Part shown: piece by piece, positions 8,390-14,595 of the stretch
Numbering within the stretch: position 1 is the stretch's first letter
Layout of the letters: each line of letters begins with the position of its first letter
Notes under the pieces: generated by a model
Seen by the model: only the letters and a program-made list of their open reading frames with translations
Told to the model about the DNA's origin: nothing
The model's database searches: none
Translations under genes and position numbers: made by a program
Source: Paractinoplanes ovalisporus
Lineage (GTDB): Bacteria; Actinomycetota; Actinomycetes; Mycobacteriales; Micromonosporaceae
Reading direction: 5' to 3'
DNA length: 64,000 bases
Assembly: GCF_016834655.1 (NCBI RefSeq)
Contig: NZ_JAENHP010000020.1
Location: forward strand, 1 to 64,000

Positions 8390-8452
8390 CCCTTGGTCGC
8401 CGGTCAGCCCTTGGTCGCCGGTCAGCCCTTGGTCGCCGATCAGCCCTTGGTG
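8388..8452 (+). repeat. 18-bp tandem repeat between convergent genes
   Basis: AGCCCTTGGTCGCCGGTC occurs at 8388-8405 and 8406-8423, with one change at 8424-8441 and a partial copy to 8452. The array starts in the PAC2 stop and runs into the last codons of the convergent esterase. Each copy repeats the esterase ending (ACC AAG GGC TGA on the minus strand), so it looks like tandem duplication of the gene's 3' end including its stop codon. Confidence 0.95.
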
Positions 8453-9192
8453 AAGAAGTCCAGCGCCCGCGGGATGTGCCTGTCCCAGAACGACCACTCG
8501 TGCCCGCCCGGCTCGAACTCGCTGTCCAGCGGGATGCCGGCGCGGGCACTGGCGTAGACGAACCGTTCGTTCTGCTCGAACAGGTGGTCGCCGGTGCCGC
8601 AGCGCAGCATCAGCCGGGGCAGGGCGCTCTTGCCGGACTCGCTGCGGCCGGCTTCGTCCAGCAGATGCAGCAGGTCGTCGTCGGTGCCGGCGACATCGTC
8701 GGGAAAGACCCGCCGCATGACCTCACGGATGTGCGGCCTTTCGTCGTTCTTCTGCAGCCAGGCCAGGTCGAGCGCCCCCGACAGACTGGCCGCCGCGGCA
8801 AAGCGCTCGGGTTGACGCAGGGCCCATTTGAAGGCGCCGTAGCCACCCATGGACAGACCGGCCACGTACGTCTCCTCGCGCTGATCGGAGACGTTGAAGA
8901 ATCGATGTACGAGCCGGGGCAGCTCGTCCGACAGGAAGGTCCAGAACTTCATCCCGTACGCCTCGTCGGCGTAGAAGCTGCGGTGCACCTGCGGCATCAC
9001 CACGGCGAGGCCATGGTCGTACGCGTACCGCTCGATCGAGGTGTACCGTGTCCAGGCGGTGTGGTCGTCGGTGAGACCGTGCAGCAGATAGAGCAGCGGC
9101 GGCGGGGTCGCCCCCTCCTGCGGCAGGATCACCGTCATGGAGGTGCTGAGGTCAAGCGACTCGGCGAAGAAGTCAACGTGGATCAGGGCCAT
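8440..9192 (-). CDS. Alpha/beta hydrolase, esterase family
   Basis: 250 residues from the ATG at 9192. The strand LLYLLHGLTDDHTAW holds the oxyanion region, GLSMGGYG has the nucleophile Ser114, TGDH carries a likely Asp, and GGHEW near the end has the catalytic His. The pattern matches the esterase D / tributyrin esterase group (small acyl esters). No signal peptide, so cytoplasmic. An upstream frame extension is open but repeat-rich and is not needed for the fold. It stands alone between the PAC2 gene and the unknown 9423-10094 gene. Confidence 0.88.
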   Translation of the reverse strand: MALIHVDFFAESLDLSTSMTVILPQEGATPPPLLYLLHGLTDDHTAWTRYTSIERYAYDHGLAVVMPQVHRSFYADEAYGMKFWTFLSDELPRLVHRFFNVSDQREETYVAGLSMGGYGAFKWALRQPERFAAAASLSGALDLAWLQKNDERPHIREVMRRVFPDDVAGTDDDLLHLLDEAGRSESGKSALPRLMLRCGTGDHLFEQNERFVYASARAGIPLDSEFEPGGHEWSFWDRHIPRALDFFTKG

Positions 9193-9286
9193 CGCCCCAG
9201 TCTCGTGCCCCCGCACCGCTCCCGCCAGGCGATCGCCATCCAGAGCCACGAAGCCCCGCTCCGGCGCTCCCCTGCGCTCCCACATG

Positions 9287-9383
9287 CGGGCAGCCCAGCA
9301 CCGGCACTACCCTGCTTTCCGCACGCGGGCAGCCCAGCACCGGCACTACCCTGCTCCCCCGCACGCGGACAGCCCAGCACCGA
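9287..9383 (+). repeat. 39/40-bp tandem repeat upstream of the esterase
   Basis: A unit beginning CGGGCAGCCCAGCACCGGCA and continuing to ...CCGCACG occurs twice in full (9287-9325, 9326-9365), then as a partial copy with changes. It fills most of the 230-bp space between the esterase start and the next gene's stop. No coding frame with a ribosome site is evident in it. It probably lies in the leader or promoter of the esterase. Confidence 0.85.
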
Positions 9384-9422
9384 CCGCCCCGGCACGCACA
9401 GCCGGGACGGTCGATGAGGCGA

Positions 9423-10094
9423 TCAGGCGGCCGGCGTGCCCCACATCGCCGTGAAGGCCGCCGCCTCACCGGCCAGCCAGGTCTCGATGTCGGCGGGCTT
9501 GGCCGCGGGGTCGAGGCGGTGCACCTCGCCCCGGCGCAGGTCGACCAGGACCGGCTCGGCGTTGGGCAGGATCTGGTCCATGTGGCGGGCCATCAGGTGC
9601 AGCATGGCCGTCACCGTCTCGGGCGTGGGCGGCGCCTCGTCGAAGTGCAGACGCACCGCCTCACGCCGGCCGTCGTCGTACTTCAGGCCGAAGTGCGGGT
9701 TGATCTTCACGACCAGCGGCCCCACGGACGCCAGCGCGTCGCGGGTCTGGGCCAGACCGACCTTCTCGGGGTCGCCCAGCGAGGCCAGATAGGTCTTCGC
9801 GCCGGCGCTGACCGACTCGTAGAGCGGCTTCCACCGCTCCTTGACCAGATCGACCACACCGGACAGATAGCTGCCGCCGGTGCGGAACGCGATGTCGGCC
9901 TTGAGCGCCTTCACCATCTGACCGTGCGGGTTGAAACCGGACCGGCGCTCACGCGCACGGCGCAGCCCGCCGACAAACGTGGCCTTGGCCGGGCCGGTGC
10001 GGGTCACATAGCGGGTGAAGCCGAGCATGGTCGCGTAGGGCGGGATGACGGGCACGGGGTTGGTCGAGGGGACGCTCAGAACGGGCGCGGTCAC
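9423..10094 (-). CDS. Conserved-looking protein of unknown function
   Basis: 223 residues, no family recognised. It is soluble, with no signal peptide or membrane segment. Notable segments are YATMLGFTRYVTRTGPAKA, RRSGFNPHGQ, LVVKINPHFGLKYDDGRREAVRLHFDEAPPT and MARHMDQILP. The KYDDGRREAVRLHFDE stretch reads as beta strands with a conserved acidic-basic pattern, and codon use is typical of a real gene. A perfect palindrome lies about 20 bp before the start. It is divergent from the 10416-12502 gene set. It could be a small-ligand-binding or helper protein, but nothing in the sequence decides this. Confidence 0.7.
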   Translation of the reverse strand: MTAPVLSVPSTNPVPVIPPYATMLGFTRYVTRTGPAKATFVGGLRRARERRSGFNPHGQMVKALKADIAFRTGGSYLSGVVDLVKERWKPLYESVSAGAKTYLASLGDPEKVGLAQTRDALASVGPLVVKINPHFGLKYDDGRREAVRLHFDEAPPTPETVTAMLHLMARHMDQILPNAEPVLVDLRRGEVHRLDPAAKPADIETWLAGEAAAFTAMWGTPAA

Positions 10095-10114
10095 GACGAT
10101 CTCCTAACTGACCC

Positions 10115-10126
10115 AGGGTCGACCCT
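10115..10126. promoter_or_regulatory. Palindrome upstream of the 9423-10094 gene
   Basis: AGGGTCGACCCT is a perfect 12-bp palindrome 20 bp before the ATG at 10094, where a repressor would block transcription or leader synthesis. Operator candidate only. Confidence 0.4.
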
Positions 10127-10310
10127 CAGAGCGCACGACACGCCCGAAGATCAGCAGCTCACAGGCCCTTTTCGTACATACATTCTAATCGACGGGTACG
10201 ACATTCCCAACCCCGCAGCCGCGTACCTGAACCACCGCTTCCGTCTGCCCTGGATGGTCGCGCCGAGCCGGCGGACGGCACGCGCGACCGCGCGACGATG
10301 CCCGGTCGCC

Positions 10311-10335
10311 TCGCAACGATCGAGCATCGTTGCGA
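10311..10335. promoter_or_regulatory. Perfect 10-bp inverted repeat, possible operator
   Basis: TCGCAACGAT and ATCGTTGCGA are separated by five bases (CGAGC), about 80 bp before the first rightward gene. There is no T-run after it, and neither neighbour ends here. A dimeric repressor (TetR- or GntR-like) site is the simplest reading, but no such regulator gene is adjacent. Confidence 0.45.
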
Positions 10336-10415
10336 ACGGCGCTGCTTCAGGTCGCGAGATCCACCGAGGCGCGACGCGGGACGGGACTGTGGAGGGTCGT
10401 CGTTACGATCATGGG

Positions 10416-10634
10416 GTGGTGGACGCTGAGCTTGTTCGGGAACTGTTGCGCGATCAGCACCCCGACCTCGCCGGCCTCACGATCACCCACGGGGCCGACG
10501 GGTGGGCCGTGTGGCGGGCCCTCGGCAGCCTCTTCATCGCCCACGCCGGGCCGCCCGGGGGCAAACCCACCTGGGGCCCGCCGGCCGTGGCCTCGCTGCA
10601 CCGCCTCGTCGCATCGGAGAACGCATGCCGCTGA
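10416..10634 (+). CDS. Short ORF, possible remnant of an aminoglycoside phosphotransferase-like gene
   Basis: 72 residues from GTG at 10416 (or 10419). The start (ELVRELLRDQHPDLAGL...GADGWAVWRALGSLF) resembles the N-terminal lobe of APH-family kinases, which usually reads ...GWDN.LWRLGDDLVVRLPRR. After about 40 residues the similarity ends and the protein stops, so the kinase core is missing. Its 3' end overlaps the next ATG by 10 bp, which suggests it is translated and coupled to it. It may be a decayed gene kept as a leader peptide, or a small unrelated protein. Confidence 0.45.
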   Translation: MVDAELVRELLRDQHPDLAGLTITHGADGWAVWRALGSLFIAHAGPPGGKPTWGPPAVASLHRLVASENACR

Positions 10635-11134
10635 CCAACCCCTGGCTCACCGAACCGATGCCGGCCGGGCGGCTGCCCCGGGAACGTCTCGAGGAGCGCA
10701 TCCTCAACCTGCTGTCGTCGCAGAACATGTGTGTGCTGGCGACCACCGGCCCGGACGGTCCGCTGGCCACGCCGGTCCGCTACTACCCGCTCGGCTTCAC
10801 GGTGATGTTCACGGCCGCGCCGCGTTCGCCCAAGGTGCGCAACCTGGAGGCCGACCCGCGGGTCTCGGCCGGGATCTTCGCGCCGCTGACCGGGCTGGCC
10901 AGCAGCCGTGGGGCGCAACTGTTCGGCCAGGCGCGCGTGCTCCCGCCCGGCCACCCCGACCGCGAGCGCCACTGGGAGGCGTTCCGCTGGGAGAACGAGC
11001 ACGTCGAGCGCGGCCGCCCGCTCACCGAACCCCCGGCCGACACGCTGATCGTCGTCGAGGCGACCCGCATCGTCTACACCGAGCACTGGCTGCGCCGCGA
11101 GGGTTTCGCCGCCCGCCAGTTCTGGAAGCCGTGA
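10625..11134 (+). CDS. Pyridoxamine 5'-phosphate oxidase family protein
   Basis: 169 residues. The split beta-barrel flavin-binding pattern is visible: MCVLATTGPDGPLATPVRYYPL, VMFTAAPRSPKVRNLEADPRVSAGIF, AQLFGQARVL and a C-terminal VEATRIVYTEHW. Members use FMN or F420 and many reduce small molecules; the cofactor cannot be decided here. The start is the ATG at 10625 after GGAG. It overlaps the preceding short ORF by 10 bp and the following acetyltransferase fragment by 4 bp (GTGA). Confidence 0.85.
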   Translation: MPLTNPWLTEPMPAGRLPRERLEERILNLLSSQNMCVLATTGPDGPLATPVRYYPLGFTVMFTAAPRSPKVRNLEADPRVSAGIFAPLTGLASSRGAQLFGQARVLPPGHPDRERHWEAFRWENEHVERGRPLTEPPADTLIVVEATRIVYTEHWLRREGFAARQFWKP

Positions 11135-11253
11135 TCGTCCGGCCGCGCCACGCCGGTGACCTGCCCGCCTGCGCGGCGGCCCTGCGCCTGGTGCACGAGC
11201 ACGACACCGGCTGGGAAGGCCGGCAGAAAAGGCTGGACGGGCCGGGAGAATAG
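11131..11253 (+). pseudogene. Truncated GNAT acetyltransferase (N-terminal fragment)
   Basis: 40 codons from GTG 11131 to a TAG at 11251-11253. The first 26 residues (IVRPRHAGDLPACAAALRLV...) match the usual opening of GNAT N-acetyltransferases, in which a long acetyl-CoA-binding domain should follow. Here the sequence changes to a short basic stretch and stops just before aroA. The GTGA overlap with the preceding gene shows the original operon join is still present. A deletion that removed most of the gene is the likely cause. Confidence 0.6.
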
Positions 11254-11257
11254 GACA

Positions 11258-12502
11258 GTGACTCAACCTCGTGTGAAGACCCAGCCCCTCGATGCCACTG
11301 TCCGGCCGCCCGGTTCCAAGAGCCTCACCAACCGCGCCCTCCTCTGCGCCGCCCTCGCTCCGGGCACGTCGACGCTGACCGGGGTGCTGTTCGCCGACGA
11401 CACCCGGGCCATGATGGGGGTGGTCGCGGCGCTCGGCGCGACCGTCGAGGCCGACGAGCAGCGGCGGACCGTCGTGGTGCACGGCGGGGGCCGGCCGGCG
11501 CCCGGTGCGGTGGTCGATGCCCGGCAGTCGGGAACCACCTCGCGGTTCGTGCTTCCGGCGGCGGGGCTTTTCGATTCCCGTACGGTCGTGGACGGCTCGG
11601 CCCAGCTGCGGGCCCGCCCGTTCGGGCCGGTGTTCGAGGCCATGCGGGAGGCGGGCGCCAAGGTCGAGGAGCACGGCGCCACGGGCTACCTGCCGGCCGC
11701 CGTCAGCGGGCCCATGCGGGGCGGGGTGGTGCACGTCAGCGGGCACGTCTCCAGCCAGTTCCTCTCGGGGCTGCTGATGGCCGGCCCGCTGATGCGCGAC
11801 GGCTTGCGGGTGTCGTTGACCTCCGAGCTGGTCTCGGTGCCGTACGTGGAGATGACCACGGCCGTGATGGAGGCTTTTGGCGTACGGGTGGAGGGTCTGA
11901 CCGTCGCCCCGGGTGGCTACCGGCCGTGTGACTACGCGGTCGAGCCGGACGCCAGTGCGGCCTCTTACCTGCTCGGCGCGGCCGTGATCGCCGGTGGGCG
12001 GGTCACCGTCGAGGGCCTGGGCACCGGCAGCACCCAGGGCGACGTCCGGTTCGCCGACGTGCTCGAGCGGATGGGCGCGCGTGTCTCCCGCACCGCCACC
12101 TCGATCACCGTGGAGAGCACCGGAACCCTGCACGGCGTCGACGTCGACATGGCCGACATCTCGGATACCGCGCAGACGCTGGCCGCGGTCGCGGTGTTCG
12201 CCGACTCGCCGACCCGGGTCACGGGCATCGACTTCATCCGCCGCAAGGAGACCGACCGGATCGCGGCGGTCGTCACCGAGCTGCGCCGCGCCGGCATCGA
12301 GGCCACCGAGGACGAGGACGGCTTCACCGTGCATCCGGGCTCGCCGCGGCCGACGAGTTTCCACACGTACGAGGATCACCGCATGGCGATGAGTCTCGCG
12401 CTGATCGGGCTGCGGGTGCCGGGCATCGAGATCCTGGATCCGGGTTGTGTCGCCAAGACCTACCCGGACTTCTTCGCCGACCTGGAAAACCTAGGCGCTT
12501 AG
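11258..12502 (+). CDS. aroA: 3-phosphoshikimate 1-carboxyvinyltransferase (EPSP synthase)
   Basis: 414 residues from GTG 11258. It transfers the enolpyruvyl group of PEP to shikimate-3-phosphate, the sixth step of aromatic amino-acid synthesis, in the cytoplasm. Recognised by PPGSKSLTNRALLCAAL at the N-terminus, SSQFLSGLLMAGP (shikimate-phosphate site), EPDASAASYLLGAA, DISDTAQTLAAVAVF (catalytic Asp region), IRRKETDRI and YEDHRMAMS. The PEP-loop motif LGNAGTA of the common enterobacterial form is replaced by ARQSGTTSRF, as in other actinobacterial forms. The start lies only four bases after the acetyltransferase remnant. Its last 12 bp overlap the convergent membrane-protein gene. Confidence 0.97.
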   Translation: MTQPRVKTQPLDATVRPPGSKSLTNRALLCAALAPGTSTLTGVLFADDTRAMMGVVAALGATVEADEQRRTVVVHGGGRPAPGAVVDARQSGTTSRFVLPAAGLFDSRTVVDGSAQLRARPFGPVFEAMREAGAKVEEHGATGYLPAAVSGPMRGGVVHVSGHVSSQFLSGLLMAGPLMRDGLRVSLTSELVSVPYVEMTTAVMEAFGVRVEGLTVAPGGYRPCDYAVEPDASAASYLLGAAVIAGGRVTVEGLGTGSTQGDVRFADVLERMGARVSRTATSITVESTGTLHGVDVDMADISDTAQTLAAVAVFADSPTRVTGIDFIRRKETDRIAAVVTELRRAGIEATEDEDGFTVHPGSPRPTSFHTYEDHRMAMSLALIGLRVPGIEILDPGCVAKTYPDFFADLENLGA

Positions 12503-13129
12503 CGCGATCGTGAGGGCGCCGGCGCCGACCATGACGCCGGCCCACACGCGGTCCATGTTGAACCACGCGCGACGCAGGATGTTGACCCCGACGAACTCGT
12601 AGACGACGAACGCACAGGCCGCCATCGCCGCGAACATCGCGAGGGTGTGCACGCCGGCCGCCGCGATGCCCTCCAGAGCGCCGGAGGCCGCACCGGGCAT
12701 GGCATGTCCGGAATGTTCGCCGGAAACAACCGGCGTGGTGGCCAGGACGGGCAGCAGCATCAGGCCGGCGCCGTGGGCCGAGGACATCAGGAACGACCAG
12801 CCGGCCAGCTGCGCCGACGAGAGCCGCATCCCGGCCCAGCGGAAGTGCCGCTCGGAGAGCAACCGCCACAGCCCGAAGCCGACCAGCACGACCCCGCCCA
12901 CGATGCCGACGATGTTGGCCGCCACCACCGATGAGGTCGCGGACACCACGGCGGCCACGATCGCCACCGAGGCCAGGTGACCGAGGGCGATCGGCGGAAG
13001 AGACTTCACCAGTACGGCCCGGGACCGCTCCTGCATGGCCCGGGCCACCGCGAACAGCCAGCCCATGGCCGGGTTGAGCCCGTGGAAGGCGCCCAGCCCG
13101 GCCAGGGCCGCGATCTGTCCCCAGGTCAC
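12491..13129 (-). CDS. Multi-pass membrane protein coupled to the selenium-binding-protein gene
   Basis: 212 residues from GTG 13129, which overlaps the stop of the upstream gene by 4 bp (GTGA). About six hydrophobic segments are visible. Histidines sit in or near them (GAFHGLNPAMGW, ALGHLASVA, SSAHGAGLML, SGEHSGHAMPG, AGVHTLAMFAA). The first motif faintly recalls the small metal exporters of the NicO/RcnA type, so copper or another metal is a possible substrate, but this is a guess. The tight coupling implies a joint role with the methanethiol-oxidase-like protein. Confidence 0.8.
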   Translation of the reverse strand: MTWGQIAALAGLGAFHGLNPAMGWLFAVARAMQERSRAVLVKSLPPIALGHLASVAIVAAVVSATSSVVAANIVGIVGGVVLVGFGLWRLLSERHFRWAGMRLSSAQLAGWSFLMSSAHGAGLMLLPVLATTPVVSGEHSGHAMPGAASGALEGIAAAGVHTLAMFAAMAACAFVVYEFVGVNILRRAWFNMDRVWAGVMVGAGALTIALSA

Positions 13130-14535
13130 GCGGAGGGGAAACAGTACGAGTCGGAGCTGGCGTCGCCGCCCTGCAGACGGGTCTGGTGCACGCGCAGGCC
13201 CCGGAACTCGTCGCCGTGCGGGAAGAACCGCGGATCCAGGGTCAGGCCGCCGGACCCGCCGACGTCGATCTTCGCCAGCCACGCCCCGACACCGTCGGGA
13301 TAGAACTGGTCGTCCCACGAGCCGTACAGGGAATTGGTGACGTAGACGCGCTTGCCGTCGCGCGACACCTCGACCATCTGCGGGCCGCCGGCCAGGGGCT
13401 CGTCCGGGAACGACGGGTGCGGCACCCGCCCGACGATGCCGCCGAGACGCACCGAGCCCACCTCGACCGGGTGGAACGGGTCGCTCACGTCGTACTGCTT
13501 GAGCTCACCCGTGCCCCAGCACGAGACGTACAGGAACTTGTCGTCGACGGAGAGGTCGATGTCGGTGACCAGCGGCGGCACCGCCCCGAAGGGTTGCAGC
13601 GCGGGCGGCAGGTCGTCGGTGGCGGCAGGCTCGGCCGGGATGTCGATCACCTTGGTGACTTGGAACTCGCCGCCGTCGCGGTGCCACATCCAGATCGAGG
13701 CGGACAGGTCCTCGACGCTGACCACCACGCCGACGAAGCCGTACTCCTTCGACGGCTCGTGGGCCGGGCGCAGCTCGAGGGTCATCTGATACTGGTCGCC
13801 GAGGTCGACCGACTGCACGAGGGTGCGCTTGGCGAGGTCCCAGAAGTGGATGCGGTGGCCGTACCTGCGCCCGAGCAGGAGTTCGGGGTTGATCCCGTCC
13901 TCGATCATGTCGGGCGTGCCCCACTCGGAGGTGACCAGCACGTCGCGGGTCAGGTGCCACCAGAAGTCGTACGCGAGGCTCTGGTCCCCACGTTCGGCCT
14001 CCCACTGCCCCCGTACGTCGAAGGTGGTGTGATCAAGCACGGCGATGCCACCCGGCCCACCGCCGTCACGGCCGTTGCCCAGCGCCGAGACGTAGATGCC
14101 GTCGGATCCGCAGTGGATGGTGTGCGGCCGTGAGTAATCGGCCTTGGCGGCCAGCTCCTCGGCCGGGATCTCCTTGACGATACGGGGCGCCCGCGGGTCG
14201 TCCTTGGTGTCGATCACATAGATGCGGGACGAGCGCAGCCCCGGCACGATCAGATAGCGCCGTTCGACGTGTGGGTGGGGTGCGGTCGGGCAGAGCGCGC
14301 TGCTGCACGCGTTCCATCCGAAGTGGTGCAGCTCGTCGCCGGTGTGCGGCAGGTCGGTCCAGCCCACCACGCGGCCGTACGAGTCGGAGCCGGCGTCGGT
14401 GTCGACGACGGCGATGGCGTCGGGTTTCTGAGCGGAGCGGTCGAAGGCGGCCACGTACGCGAGTTGCTCGGCCGGGGCGCCCGCCGCGTCGCGCGGAGAG
14501 GGATAGAACGTCGGGTCAGGAGTCCACCGGGTCAT
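13126..14535 (-). CDS. Selenium-binding protein / methanethiol oxidase family
   Basis: 469 residues from the ATG at 14535 (in-frame ATG at 14544 and GTG at 14550 are alternatives). The whole length matches the SBP56/SELENBP1 family: HHFGWNACSSALCP near residue 70, SRPHTIHCG...YVSALG, EWGTPDMIEDG, YGHRIHFWDL, SVDDKFLYVSCWGTGELKQYDV and GGPQMVEVSRDGKRVYVTNSLY. Family members are beta-propellers that bind copper and oxidise methanethiol to formaldehyde, sulfide and hydrogen peroxide. No export signal is seen, unlike some periplasmic homologues. It is followed by the coupled membrane protein. A palindrome and tandem TTGACA boxes upstream suggest control at this gene. Confidence 0.93.
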   Translation of the reverse strand: MTRWTPDPTFYPSPRDAAGAPAEQLAYVAAFDRSAQKPDAIAVVDTDAGSDSYGRVVGWTDLPHTGDELHHFGWNACSSALCPTAPHPHVERRYLIVPGLRSSRIYVIDTKDDPRAPRIVKEIPAEELAAKADYSRPHTIHCGSDGIYVSALGNGRDGGGPGGIAVLDHTTFDVRGQWEAERGDQSLAYDFWWHLTRDVLVTSEWGTPDMIEDGINPELLLGRRYGHRIHFWDLAKRTLVQSVDLGDQYQMTLELRPAHEPSKEYGFVGVVVSVEDLSASIWMWHRDGGEFQVTKVIDIPAEPAATDDLPPALQPFGAVPPLVTDIDLSVDDKFLYVSCWGTGELKQYDVSDPFHPVEVGSVRLGGIVGRVPHPSFPDEPLAGGPQMVEVSRDGKRVYVTNSLYGSWDDQFYPDGVGAWLAKIDVGGSGGLTLDPRFFPHGDEFRGLRVHQTRLQGGDASSDSYCFPSA

Positions 14536-14565
14536 GCCGCCCATCCTCACCCCGCGGGCTTGGGC

Positions 14566-14594
14566 GTGACTAGAGTCACAAGTGTCAACAGGTT
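14566..14594 (-). promoter_or_regulatory. Candidate promoter/operator of the methanethiol-oxidase-like gene
   Basis: GTGACT-AG-AGTCAC (14566-14579) is a 6+6 inverted repeat 31 bp before the ATG. Just upstream on the minus strand two TTGACA hexamers occur 11 bp apart within GTTGACAACCTGTTGACA. A promoter overlapped by an operator is plausible, but no clear -10 box is visible. Confidence 0.4.
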
Positions 14595-14595
14595 G

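Larger units (their letters stand above)
10095..10415. other. Divergent intergenic region, 321 bp
   Basis: No convincing gene. It holds two palindromic elements (10115-10126 and 10311-10335) and a patch around 10169-10196 that is AT-rich by local standards (TTTTCGTACATACATTCTAA), which may be a promoter. Because the flanking genes point away from each other, both elements are more likely regulatory than terminators. Confidence 0.5.
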
